This document shows, piece after piece, positions 13,018 through 25,354 of a stretch of 64,000 bases of DNA. The translations under genes were made by a program, and so were the position numbers. The stretch lies in NCBI RefSeq assembly GCF_028502605.1, contig NC_079234.1:4526001-4590000 (forward strand). The letters run 5' to 3'. Source of the DNA: Trichoderma breve. Its lineage: Eukaryota > Ascomycota > Sordariomycetes > Hypocreales > Hypocreaceae. Under the pieces are notes generated by a model. The model ran no database searches. It saw nothing but the letters and a program-made list of their open reading frames with translations, and had not been told where the DNA came from. The stretch's first letter is position 1. The number at the start of each line of letters is the position of its first letter.

Positions 13018-13020
13018 CCC
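12981..13020. repeat. C34 homopolymer with C5 extension
   Basis: Thirty-four C in a row (12981-13014), one T, then five more C, followed by a C/T-rich tail. It lies about 1.2 kb past the seb1 stop codon. The exact length is likely to be uncertain in any assembly. Confidence 0.9.
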
Positions 13021-14235
13021 TTCTCCCCTTTGATGCCCTCCCCTTGAGCGTCGAGGGTTTGGAGTCTGGTTTGTTGCAGGTGAGTCTCATGGGGGTTGTC
13101 GGGTAAACGGCTTGGGAGCGTAACTCTTGTCGGCCGAGTAAACGTTGTTAGACAGCTCGTATGCTGCGAGCCATTCGTTTCATACAGGTATGGCCAAGCC
13201 GCGTGGTAAGAACGTTATCTGTGAAACCCCAGCACGCAATGGTATGTATGTACGTGATGGCTGGTCCAAGTTCTGCGGGATAGTCTGCATGTAACACAAA
13301 TATCAACACCACAATTACATAGTCGCAAACATCATCATGGTAAGTAAACAGTTGAGTTCAACAAGTGAATTTCTTCTATCTTCTATAGTCTAAATATCTA
13401 AATTTCCCAAGTCCCCAGTCTAAAATCTCTATCTTTCTCCACGTTCACACATAACACTTCACTGGCCAAGGGCAAACATGTCACCATCTTCAAGGCACAA
13501 TTCAGTATTAATTAGCAACAGTGTTTTTTCTTATTGGTTGGCATAGCGTCAAGTAAAACTTCTAAAAAATGTGACCCGCACACCCTGCCATAACCCATTT
13601 GCCCACAAGAATGAGCAGCACAAAAAAATATTTGTACTAAAAGAAAAAGGAATCAACCTCCAATGAAGGGCGGTGCGATCCTCCCACTGGCATAAATGCT
13701 TCCTAAGTGCCCTCTCTAATGTTTCAGTTATTCCCGCCATGGCAAACGACCTTTCCAGCCATCGCTCGCGATGGATTATCACACCAAGTGTGCAATAAGA
13801 GGGGCAGCCAACCTGATTAGCATACCGTCGTTGTTTCCGCCAGATATAAAAAGTAAGAAATCTAATAGTCCGCCATGCGCGCCAAAACAAACAAAATCAT
13901 GTCCGAGAATTCCTCTTCCGAGTTCGAGCCTCTGTCGAACTTTTTGTCATGATGCAAAAATTGTGAAGATATCGAGAAGTGTCTTCCCGATATGTAAAAA
14001 AATAATAATCATCAGTATGATGTTGCAAGTCGATACAAGAACTGAAGGTTTGAAAATGCAATCATATCCGCTTGAGCTTTTTCCCTGTATAGTGCGATGT
14101 CCTCCTCTAGCAAAAGTGTATGTGTAGAAATAGGGCTTGCGCCGAAGCGAAGCAAGAAGTGTGTGATAAAAGTGAATCATGTCAGGCGTGTATAAAGATG
14201 GTCATAGACCACCTGTGAAAGCAGGTGCTATCCAT

Positions 14236-15964
14236 TTAATCCGAGCGCTTGCGCTTCTTCTTGCCCTGGTCACCCTCTTCTGAAGAGAGCTCGCTAGCGC
14301 TTCCAGGAATCTCAGATGCGATCTGGAAGAGGACCTTTCCATAGGTGTTGTAGTCATCTCCTACAGGTCCAGTCATCATGCCAGCATCATAGGTAGGTAC
14401 GTCGGAACCGTCCTCGATGAGGTTCATGACGATAGCACCGCCAGCGTGGGTGCGGGCATGCTGAGCCAAGTTGTCGCTGCGAGAGAACTTCTTACCGCAC
14501 TCGTTGCACTCAAAAGGCTTCTCTTGGGTGTGGAGAGAGCGGTAGTGTCGCTTGAGGTGCTCCTGGCGACGGAAGCGTCGGTTGCAGAGATCACAGACGA
14601 AGGTCTTGGAAGGGTCCTCGGTCAGTGACTGCTTGCGACCGCGGCGGTTGGTGGGGGCGGGCATGGAGGAAGAAGGCTCATCAGAAGCAGAAGAGGCATT
14701 GGAGTCTGAAGCGGCAGAGGCAGCCTCAGTGGCGCCAATCTGCTCGTTGCCAGACTGAGAACCGCCAGCAGCGGCGTTCATGATGGGCTTGACGTCCTTG
14801 CGGTCCTTCTTCTGTCTCTTGTCCTGGTGGACGTCTGAGAGGTCAATGGAGGAAGTCGGGCTAGGCAGAGAAGGGAACTGGAAGGTCTCGCTGTCGTCGA
14901 AGCTCAGCTCCTCGTCGCCAATGAAGCTGCCGTGGCCCAGGGACACAACAGAAGAGCCGGTGCAGGCTCGGGGGCGGGAAATGTCCACAGGGTTGATCTC
15001 GCCGAGGTTGACGAGGTTGCTGAAGTCGGCTTCCGACTCGAGGTCAGAGAAGTCCTCAAAGGTCGGCAGACCGCTGGGCAGCACTGGGTTGAAGTCAAAG
15101 GTTGGCTGGGCAGCGGCGGCGGGCATGTGCTCGCCCTTGATGTCCTCAGCCAGCAGGGTAAACTCCGGAGCCAGGGTGGGGTTGGAGCCAACAGAGACGG
15201 TCAGGTTGCGGGGATCGCAGAAGTCAACATCATGCTCGGAAGTGACAGACCGCGCGTAGGGAGTTGGCGAGGGAGACAGAGAAGGGCATGAAGCTGTTGT
15301 GGATAGCATGTCGCTCGGGCTTGAGGTAAGCGAAGGCACCTTGCTAGCCTGAGATTGAAGGTACACTGCCCAATGCGGATTAGCCTTTTGCCCCGCCCCA
15401 GTATTCATTAAAGCGTCTTTTCCGTTTCTTTTTTTAAATTTGGAACGGCGAAAGGAATATTCGACGCGGAAATTAATTTCAGAATCACTTACCAGGCGAC
15501 AGGGGTGGAGAAGCAATGCTGGCCCAGTCCAGGACGAGGCTCTCAGTGGCATCGATGTTGTCCTTGACGGCGATACCCTCCAGACCGGAGAACATGGGGT
15601 TCATGGGAGTCTGCAGCATGTCACATGCCTTGGGGCTGCCCATGGCGCTTCCAGAGGCGGACAGAGGAGGTGTAGAGGGGAAGTAAGGGTTGTCGCCAAA
15701 CTCGGTGTCCAGCAGCATGGGCTTCCGGGACAGAGGAGGTGTGCTTGTGGGAGTCATGACTGAAGGACCGTTGCTGTACAGGGTCGGGGGCTGTGAGCAG
15801 GAGGAGTTTGGTCGCGAGTACATGGGAGTGGGAGGTAGTGTAGGCACCATCTGGAAGGCGGCCATCTGCTGTGCGAAAACGAGTTGTCGGGGAGCCATCT
15901 TGTGCTCTTGGTTGTAGAAGTAGAACGCCTGCTGTCCCATAGCTTGAGACATCATGCCGTCCAT
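14236..15964 (-). CDS. seb1: C2H2 stress-response transcription factor, Msn2/4-Seb1 type
   Basis: Predicted 533-residue nuclear regulator of the Msn2/Msn4 family, which binds AGGGG stress elements (Seb1 in Trichoderma, MsnA in Aspergillus). Exons are 15493-15964 and 14236-15365; the junction gives SPPLSPVYLQSQ, which fits the family. The N-terminal 160 residues are rich in Gln, Met, Pro and Ser and resemble an activation region. Two C2H2 fingers lie at about 412-464: [22 protein letters not shown] and CNECGKKF...LAQHARTH, joined by the linker TQEKPFE. A basic KKKRKR tail may be a nuclear signal. The start is ATG at MDGMMSQ; the longer frame begins only at TTG. Very long non-coding flanks lie on both sides, consistent with complex regulation. 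Confidence 0.92.
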
Positions 15965-15990
15965 TGTATTCTGCTGAGCCAAGGAATGTG

Positions 15991-16005
15991 TCAGCTCTTG
16001 AACAT
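15991..16005 (-). promoter_or_regulatory. Possible uORF in the seb1 leader
   Basis: A four-codon frame (MFKS, stop TGA) ends 26 bases before the seb1 ATG. It would matter only if this stretch is in the mature leader; a GT...AG pair around it could also be a leader intron. Confidence 0.3.
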
Positions 16006-16979
16006 GTCCTCTGTAACAGTCTTGTTCTTTTTTTGGCTTGCTTGTCTAACCTCGTGAGAGAAGAGCTTGCGGTGGCTTCGAATAGAGTATTTAGTTATTA
16101 AACGTTATAGTTATTGTATAAGCTGTATTCCGTATTATACAATTGCCCAGGCAATTGGTGAGGCACGTAAAGAGTGGTTGGTTCTTCGTTAGGTCGACCT
16201 TCAGATCCGGTGCAAAGAATGGATGGTAGTCTTGGTAGTAGTGATTAACTATTAGACTGTTGCGATGGTGGGAAGGATGAGATGATGGTTGCGAATGTTC
16301 GAGCAAAAGAAGGGAAGGAATCTCGAAGAAATATAACGAGTTTCCGATGGAGACGAAGTCGCAAAAGAAGGGAGAATGGAGGGTATAAAACAACAAGATA
16401 TACAAGCTCAAGGGTGGCCGATCATATGGATGAGTTGATGGTAACGGCGGGGGGCCGTGGCAGGATAAGTAGGACGATGAAGCCCAAGATCATCGACGAG
16501 CAAATCGACCGATAGGCAAGAGAGCCCACCAGAGTGGGAACGCTCCGTCGCCTCCACGCAGGCCTTGTCCACTTCCACTTGTCTCACTCGACCTGGCCAA
16601 GAGCCAGGATCCGTTGCGCGGACATGACGGGACAGGCTTCCTCCCTGGCCCCTGTCGTCCGTGAGGTGTCTGGGGCGAGTGGTGTGCGAGTCCAGGGTTG
16701 TCTGGGATGTCTGGGACGGCCAGGGGTGTGTGAACCTTGAGAGAGACCCAACTCCAGAGCTTGACATGGGTCTCCTGCTAGCACCAGTGATCCTGGTCGA
16801 GTCCATCTGTCGAGTCCGTGGAGGCGGTACGTACCTAGTGCCAGGCTAACGGCCAGCCTAAGAAGCGACAAGGGTGCGGCTTTGACGGTGATGCTGGTAG
16901 TATGAGTACAACTGTACAAAGAGGGCTCCAAAGTGGGAAGTTGACAAAAAAAGCTGCCAATTCATGAAGCCCCCAAGCC

Positions 16980-17002
16980 GAGTCGAGTCGAGTCGAGTCG
17001 AG
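16980..17002. repeat. GAGTC tandem repeat
   Basis: Four perfect GAGTC units plus GAG, about 1 kb upstream of seb1. Confidence 0.9.
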
Positions 17003-19380
17003 GTGGGTACAACGCCGGTGGGCCTAACCAAGGTACTCATACATGTAACACGACGACAGGTCCTGCTTGGTCCTCGTACTAGCACAAGAGGTAATAGTAC
17101 CACTTGCAGTATAGCATCAAAGAGAGCCTCTGTTTTCTTGCTACTGGCGTTGACTAGCACGAGTAATAGTACATTTGATAGCATGGCAGATTAATGCAAT
17201 GCCAACGGCCGTCCGTATGGCAGCACCAACGTGCGCATGGATGGTCGCCATTCGCCATTTGGCATTGGGCGTTTGTACCGTGATGACTGACTGGCCCGGT
17301 TTGAGTCAAACCGGCGGGCGAGCATGGCGCAGCCACCCTTCTAATTCTGGATTGTGGGCTTACCAGTCCATACGAGCGTAACATACGAAGTGCATCCGTC
17401 CACACAGATACAGGCACGGCTTTTTGCGAGGAACAAGCATAATGACAGAGACACGCCGCCACCTCTCGGATGCACCGCGACTGGCACAGCGCAGCGCTTC
17501 TCTCTCCACTGGGCTTGGGTTACGAAAAGCCACTGTGAGCCGAGCCAATTGCTGGTAGTGCCGTTTGCTTTGTGGTCTCTTTTGTCTCGTTTTTTATTTT
17601 CTTTTTCTTTTTTGGTTTCCCTCTGGCTTGCGGTAGTCGCGCGCATATCACACTGGAGATGGAGGGGAGGGAGGGGGGGGCGTCCATAGAAAGATAGAGA
17701 CAAGAGTGAAGAAGAAGAAAAAAAAAAGACGGCATCCATCCCTCCAATACTGAAAGCCGGATCCAAGAATGGACAAAGAGAGATGGATGCCTCACAATGA
17801 CATCTGCACGGCGGCTCAGCTGCTGATTGGGTCACAGCACCTCTCAAGGCGCAAATGCTGCAATGCTCCAATCTGTGCCGATTCCTGGCCCCCATGGCGT
17901 TCGTCCAAGTTTGCTCGTCCATTCGTTGCTGATGCTACGCACACTCGAGCGTCGAGAGGCCACCTATGAAATCAGCGTCAGTCAACAAGAATGCCGGCTC
18001 GCCTGCGGTGATTGCGCCGGCGCCAACCCGCTAACCACCACTAACAGGTACCACCACCACTAAATACAGTGCTACTGTTAGCCCCGAGGCTCGCTGTTCT
18101 TGTTGACAGGCTCGCTCTGTGCGCGCCATTTTCCGGCGCTGGCCACTCACGGCCGGGCACGGGCACACAAGAGCGCGTCACAAGCCCTGCAGAATGCCGT
18201 GTCGTGATAGGATACAGCGCGTGCTAGTATCAACTTGATGACCCAGCTTGCACAAAAAGCCGCCGTCTCAGCTCTGCACACTGACGCACACCTCGAGTGT
18301 GCACAGCCATTGGACCTCGAGTCTCTGGCGTCACACCTACGAGACCTCGAGAAAACTCCACCGCTGCAAGGCACATGATATCCTGATGGGCGATGCGCTC
18401 AGCCATCAATCACGCTGCCCGTCGTCTGTCCAGTGGTTGTAAGTCATTCGACCTGCTAGTTGAAACCAAGCCGTCAGTGACTAGCCAGGAAGTGGGAAAC
18501 TCACATCTCGGAGGCAAAGACGTCAAACGCGGATCCCAGATTGGCCGGCCGGAGGGCGGATGTCGCATCCACTGCAGAAGGGCCAAAAAGCTGTTTGGGC
18601 ATGTTGCCGCCCAGGCTGTTTGATGGTGTGTTTGTCAGGTCAGAATGTGCGATGCATGTGTTTGTGTCCTCTTCTCGCGCTAGCACATATCCAGCAGTCG
18701 TCACACAAGGTCCAAGTAGTCCATACCTTAGTACACGGCAAAACCTATTCAGTAGTGGCGGTACTATCAGCATTTTCTGCTGCTTTCATACACACAGACT
18801 CAACTGATCTCGTCTTACGGTGGTCATCAACGGGCAGCTCAGTCAAACTTGATCTGACATATTAGCCAATTGCCAGAACCAGGCCTAGCGCGTCGATCAC
18901 AATCCAAGAGGAGCGGGCTGCATGAGTGGATTATTTTTATGTCTTGGATGCTGCTTAGTGCAGGTAGTGCTACCTCGTACAAGAATAGCCCGTCTCCACC
19001 TGAACTTGTGAAGACCAAGGGCTTTTTCGTCATCTGTTTCATAGTCTGTTCGTATGTGCTCCGTAATGCTTATGCATGGAGACACTTTTGTTTGTGTCAA
19101 CTTGCTTGTGGTGCTGCGCGCTAGTACTAGCCAGGACAGTAGCTCACAGCCAATGGCCACCAGAGAGGCACACACAAGACCAAATACGAAACACATGAGC
19201 GGAGGTGGGAAAAAATCATAAGTGTTTATTAGATAGTAGGTCAAGATAACCAGATTTTGCTGGAGGGAATCACGCACAAGGAAAACAAAATAAGAAAAGA
19301 AAGGAAAATACGGCAGATGTGGCAACTGTCTCGCGGGTGAAACGAGATGCATCCCCGCTTGCAAACTAAAAAGCCCGTAT

Positions 19381-19470
19381 TTGCTTTTTTTGCTTTTTTT
19401 TCTTGTCTCTTGTCTCTTCTCCCTTTTTACTTTTCCTTTCTTTTTTTTTCTTTTTTTTCTTGTTTTCTCG
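19381..19470. repeat. Pyrimidine tract
   Basis: About 90 bases of nearly pure T/C on the plus strand, with several T7-T9 runs. CT-rich stretches often precede transcription starts in filamentous fungi, but no gene follows here. Confidence 0.7.
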
Positions 19471-19783
19471 TTAATTCCTCACTGCATGGAGTACCGTAGC
19501 ATCCCCATGCCGTCCACCCCCGGCTGCAAGCCGTGTTGCGTTGTCAACACCTCCCTCCCAGGCTGTATACCGCCTCGACCAAAGATTCCGGTGAAGCTTC
19601 TCCAACTTGCCTCTCCAGGACGGCCAACGTAGAACCGCGCTCGCTATCGCCTGGTGGCCCCGCGCGTTCCCGCAAAATGCCCCATTGGGGCTCCAGGCTA
19701 CCCATCGCCTGGGCTGAGAATCGAGCCACGGCCGTCGACGGTGGCTTCTCCGGCCCGCTAAGCTACTGAGAGCACTACTGTAC

Positions 19784-19795
19784 TCCGTACGGAGC
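19784..19795. repeat. 12-bp perfect palindrome CTCCGTACGGAG
   Basis: Perfect palindrome in non-coding DNA, one member of a recurring GTAC-centred family in this window. Confidence 0.85.
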
Positions 19796-20688
19796 CCAGC
19801 TCCCCTCCAGGACCGGTGGCTTTTCCCGCACGTCGAGCCTTTGAGAATCGTCAGTTTCACCATGGCCATCATGGTTGTTGAAGGCGAGTCATATGGACTA
19901 TGCCTAGAGGTGCGGCAAAGAGGGGAATGACGCCCAAAATCAAGCACCATCTTCGGCTCTACTCATATGGGGCAACTAACTCTACTAGAAACATCTACCC
20001 GCACGCATTCAATTTCGTGGTGCCTTTTGTTCTTTTGTCTGATTGCAACGGTTCAACGGTTGTAAGTAGTACCTCTGCACGTGCTCGTGTGGAAAACCCA
20101 GAGCTTCGAAGGAAGGAAAAAGTGTCACCGCAATTACAAGAATGTGCGCTGCCAGGTAGGCCCCCGCTTTTCTTTTTTACGGTGTACCTTAAGCGAGGAC
20201 TGGTAAACGTCCGATAGGCTGTTGGTTGCAGCTATTCCCCCGTACTATTGCCAGACAGCAGGCATATGCCGCCACCACTTCAGTCGACATCTAACGGTGT
20301 GTCGTGAGATGGTGGGAAGAGGTTTCAATTTGCAAAATAAGTTGCGGTATCTTTCCATCCCATCCAGGCCATGTAACGCTAGTCAAAACGCCGTGCCAGC
20401 CATTTGGCCCCATTCCCGGACTTTAGACAGCTGGGGAAGGGCTGCAGTACGAGAACGCATCACCGGCGACTAGCTATGTGGCTTTCATGTTAGCACAAGC
20501 GTCTATTTCTGCTATCGGTATCAGCCAAGGTTGTCGTCTGTAGTTTGCGGTGGACACTGGCTGAGATAGATGCTTGGGCGGGGATCCGCTACTCGGTATT
20601 AGTGGTTACGAATGAGGCAAGACGAAGGAAGAATGTCTCTGGAAGCGATGATAGCTAGGACAGGCTAGCGAATTGAATTGACCATGAT

Positions 20689-20706
20689 AGTACTCGTATG
20701 AGTACT
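20689..20706. repeat. Inverted repeat AGTACTC-GTAT-GAGTACT
   Basis: Seven-base perfect arms around a four-base centre, same motif family as the other GTAC palindromes in the intergenic DNA. Confidence 0.85.
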
Positions 20707-22280
20707 TACCCGGAAGGAAGGAATCTTTGCTATCAGTACTAACAGGCGCTTGCTATTGATTGCGTCTTGTTGATGATATTGATTCCAATTTCCCGACTTG
20801 TATACCGGGTAAGCCAGCACCGCCTAGCATGTGATATCCCATGGGGCAAGAGTCGTCAGCATCCTGCGTGCGGTGTGTGATGTGATGTACAGGCTCTTCC
20901 GCATGTGGAGGGTTTCATCCAAGGCGGTGCTTTGGAGCGGTGTTGGTGACTTGGTTGCCTGGGTACAAAGACAAAGTACTCGTAATCTTGTGCCTGCACA
21001 TCCACCGATCATCACACACGAGATGCAAGCATTGGCTGCCACCGTCGCTAATGTAAACAGACTTATGCCAGATGCTGGGCTGGTGGCAGCGGTCCTATTG
21101 GCTGCCGTCTAATCTGAAACTCTAGCGCTGCATAACGAGTCGAGAATGGAAAATGCATTAACCAACTGCACAGACCCTTGAACCATAGCTGCACAAGCGA
21201 CAGGGGACAAGAGACGGCGTCTTTTTTCTCTTTCTTGTCTCGTCCCGTCTCGTCGTCTCTTATCGATTAGTATCCAGGTTGCCAGGCATGTACCTCTGCG
21301 CTGTACAAGCACGAAGTACCTGCACCCCCAGCGGCAGCCAATGCAGCACCTCCAACTCTCGGAAAGAATCCCCGTACCTAACTCTGGGTCCTGGAAACGG
21401 CGGGCCCGGGCCATAAGGTAATACGAAGACTTTGCTGCTCCATAATGTGTTTGTGCTCTTCACCGACAAACTCGAATAAGCGAACACTCCGGCAGAACTT
21501 GCTGATGCTATGAAATTATGGGATGATTCTCCATTATCTGCACATCCGACTTGAGCAGCACGTGCTGACGAAACGGGACAATGAAGAGCACCTGGGAGCA
21601 CGCGCCAAACACAAGTGCAGTCCATCATGATGAAGCTCTAGCCACAACAGGAAACAGCGTCAAACGATCAGGCACAACGAAGCCAACGGATCGCCCCAAG
21701 TCGAGCCACTATCGCTGGCCCGTCTCTGCGCCGCGCCGTTGGAAGGGAGATGCTACGCCCAAGGGGGAGCTAGACCCCGTGTTGCTAAATGAAAGAAGGC
21801 GACGCTCCGCTCCGTACCGACATTGTGCCGGTCACTGATTAACGCCAACCGCCACTCCGTCGACCGAGTAATTTGATGAGCCACCGAATGCATCCAACGA
21901 GGTGTGTGTGATTCGAGTGATTTGTGTGCGCAAGTGTGAGTGGCAAGTAGAGTGCCTGGCACCATGGCAACGCACCAGCATGCGGCTTGGTGCCCAGCAC
22001 TGGTTGACCGACAAAGCGGCTGGCGAATAAAACTGCCTGCGGCCAGGGTCATTAATCGTGGCATCGAATATAAGTACACATCACATTTGCGCTTGCATTG
22101 GTCCCACGGATTCCAGCATATCAGCCCGCGCATGCATAACCCGCCGCCGTGACTGGACAGCGGCCCCCACCAATTGCTAACCTGAAGGCTCTAGCCATCA
22201 AACATCGACCCTGGTCACCCACTGCAGTGCGAAGAGACCGCCACTGCAGACGCAGCCATGCAGGAACCAATGCGGCCACT

Positions 22281-22300
22281 GGAACCCGCTGGAACCCGCT
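22281..22300. repeat. Tandem GGAACCCGCT x2
   Basis: Two adjacent identical 10-base units in non-coding DNA. Confidence 0.85.
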
Positions 22301-25300
22301 GTATGCAGGTACCGTCCACAGCTTCCAGGGCTCTTTCCGCCTTGGATCATGACCGGGGGTAGGGCCTTCCCCGACAGGTAGTCGGTGCTGTACGAGTAGC
22401 TGCCACATCACCCGCGCGCGGGACTCTGCTGCAGTCCGCAGTACAGAGTACATATGCTAGTATGGATACCTCTTGTGCAACTCCAGTCCTGCACTAGCAC
22501 CTGGGACTACTTGGGACTTGTGCAATGCACGCTGCATCACCATCACTCCCCGGGCTTAACCAGCATCAGGTCTCTCCACCCGCCAGTCAGTCAACATGGT
22601 CAGCTCATCGCCTTGCCGTTCACAGCACAAGAGGCGGCGCCGTTACAGCCAAGCGTCGCTGCCGCCTCCGCAAACTTGAGCTCCAGAGCTAATAGCCTAA
22701 TTGCTGTAGTGCTTCGGGTAGGCAAGATGATTTCACAAGTACCTGTACGAGCACCAAACGCATGTTCGTTCGCAAAAGGCCCACCGATCCTCAATCCGCC
22801 GTTCTGCACGGCCACCGACTCTTCGATGTCTTTGTCGTCCCCCCCCCCGGCCGGGTTGAATCTCAGAGATGCAGCACTCGTACATACGGAGTGCTTACCG
22901 CTGCACTCAATTGAACGGCCCTCGAGCCGAGCGGCCACCGACACCGCCAGTAGCCAGGATGGCGGTGATTTGACAGGTTGCGCGGGAAAAAGCTTTTTTT
23001 GCCTCCTCGCCAAAAATTCGCGGAACCGGCAGCCGTCCACCGCCTGAGAAAAAAAGATTTCGGCACCACCCTTGCTAGGCGAATGTCTCTGGCATCTGCA
23101 AACGATAGATCGCACTACTGGCACACGGCCTCAGATGAAGGGCCAGGGTCCCGGCGTAACTGTTGCGAGTCCTGCTGGCAGACCGTCTTCTTGACTCGAA
23201 CAATTGACCCTGGCGACCTGTGGCACTGGTCACTGGTTTTCGGATGGATGCGACAGCGTGCCCCGGACTCGAGCGAGAGCCCACGAATACCTGTAGATAT
23301 TCCATACCGACAGGGGATACACCGGTAAGTGCTGCAGGCGTGGTACTCGTACTAGGTATTGGCAGCCTCAATGGTCTGCTGCGAAGCTCGTTAACCTGGG
23401 CAGACGTTGGATGCTCACCAACTTTTGCTCTGATTGGATCGCTCCTGCGGCTCTAATTGGTTGATATATGGGCGCTGCCAGCAGCATTCTGCCCACCGCG
23501 AGGCGTTTTACAGCTTGATATCCTCTCTGCGGTCCGTCTTACTGTTGGTTATGTACCTATGTGCGAGTGTCTGGTTGTTGTTGTTGCGATTTACAGCTAC
23601 CCACCGCCTTACTCGTCTAATGTCTAGCCAAATTGCCTCTCAAAAACTTGCTCCTTTGTGCCGAACCAACGACACAAGACTGGTGAACGAAGATCCCCCA
23701 ACCTTGACAGGAGAAGAGTCGGCGGTCATTGCAAACGGCGCTAACATGGTCGGTAAATCGAGATAACTTACCTGTATGCCATCCATATGCTCCATCTACG
23801 AGTAAGGCATGCTATAATACCTGGTCTGGTAGGGTGCGCCCAAGGCCTACTAGGCAATATCATATCGACTACGGGTCACGGAGACCGCAGCCGCGAGAGC
23901 GAGAGAGGGGAAAGAAAAAACCTGAACCTATTTTGCCACCGCCTTTTACACCGTCGAATTCTAGGGACGATGTCAAGTGACTTTGACGGATGCGGACGAG
24001 TCAGGACTTAATCTCTCAGATCAGAGTGACCAGGACCCTGGTGGACGAGCTCGCTGTACAATGCGCAAGGGCTAGCAACGGCCCGGATTCACAGCCGTGT
24101 GGCCAGCATCTTGCCCTGATACCATAGAGGCCTGCTTGACCGGGATCAGATGGCCCTTGCCACCGGACCCTAGCGGTCTACCCGCTCCCCGGATTTCTGC
24201 TTGGCCATGGCACTACAGGACCATGCCCAGCCAATTTGTCTCGAGGTCCACCGGGTAGAACATTGCCAGTCTTCTCTCCGTCCTTCGCTTCCCCTCCTCC
24301 AAAAGTCGAAGACGGATTAGAGGTTGTTGGCTGACATCCACCAATCCTGGGCGCCGCAACTTGCACGAAATGCCCTTTGCTTGACAGGTACAAACACGAA
24401 CTACGATTGCCCAAAGAGGTCTTCATGCTCTCCAATGCAACCATAATCACTGTCATCTTCGTGGGAACGGCACGGCCCTTTTACGGCTAGCTTCGTCACC
24501 GCGCTTTCTTTTGGCATTTGCCCTTCCGTTTCGCCACTTGCCAAATGTTTCAGCATGGCTTCATCTTAACAGACCGCATTGCTGTATCCTCACGGCATAT
24601 CGACATTTCATGCCGGCACGGGGGCCCATCACTTGGGAGGGGGAAAGGGCTCAATGCTTCGGTTGTTCGCTGCCTATGGCCGACCCGCTACCAGGACCAT
24701 GGTAGAATGCGCTGTGCCATATTAAGCGGCCAGTGGGGAGATATTTGCTGGCAAAGACTAGCTAGGGCATCCCCCGGGCTAGCGCAGGTACGACTTAACC
24801 AGCAAGGGCTTGGGCAGAGAGCCAATTGGGCATTCCGCAACCCAAGCCCATGGAGCTTCTGGAAGGTCTCATGGCCCACAAATCCAGCTTCCATCCAGCC
24901 ATTGTTCCCCGGTATTCGTCCTCGCTGTGCCAGGCTTGCCAGGCCCTCAACACTGGAACCGAAGGTCCCGGAAGGTGGTACGGCGGTATGGCGTATCCAT
25001 TTCTGTATCCATTCCCGGCCTCAATATCGCGCCTGCTTCGTCGGCGATTCCAGAATGCCCAGGCAAGGTTCTACTTGTACAGCGGCGGCGGCCATGCTCG
25101 CTCGCAACTCCAACAGGCGATTCCGCGGCAATGAAATGGCGCCAGATAGGACAGCCGCTATCGGTCAAGTCGGCTTTGCTGCTGGCAGCAGTGTTGCTAG
25201 TAATGCCACACGCGGGTAGTGCCTCTACTCGTGCTGGCATTCGCTGGCACAGGCGCCCCATGCCTCTGCCGGCAGTCGTTCGATGCTACCCTGCTGACGT

Positions 25301-25342
25301 TCGGTAGTACACAATGTCTCAGCACATCTTGTGCTACCGCCG

Positions 25343-25354
25343 CGGAGTACTCCG
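25343..25354. repeat. 12-bp perfect palindrome CGGAGTACTCCG
   Basis: Perfect palindrome in non-coding DNA. It is the same half-site (CGGAGTA) as at 19784 but in the other arrangement. Confidence 0.85.

Larger units (their letters stand above)
10630..14235. other. Non-coding stretch between dph6 promoter and seb1 3' end
   Basis: No open frame with a recognisable domain. It holds an 18-base T run (10746-10763) just upstream of dph6, palindromes ACTCGTACGAGT (11007-11018) and CTCGTACGAG (11731-11740), a hairpin-capable inverted repeat at 12579-12596 and the C34 run at 12981. The right end probably contains the seb1 3' UTR. Confidence 0.6.

Noticed and set aside
24518..25219. 233-codon plus-strand frame in the gene-poor interval
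   Set aside because: It overlaps two other long frames on the same DNA, has no domain and a random-looking composition.
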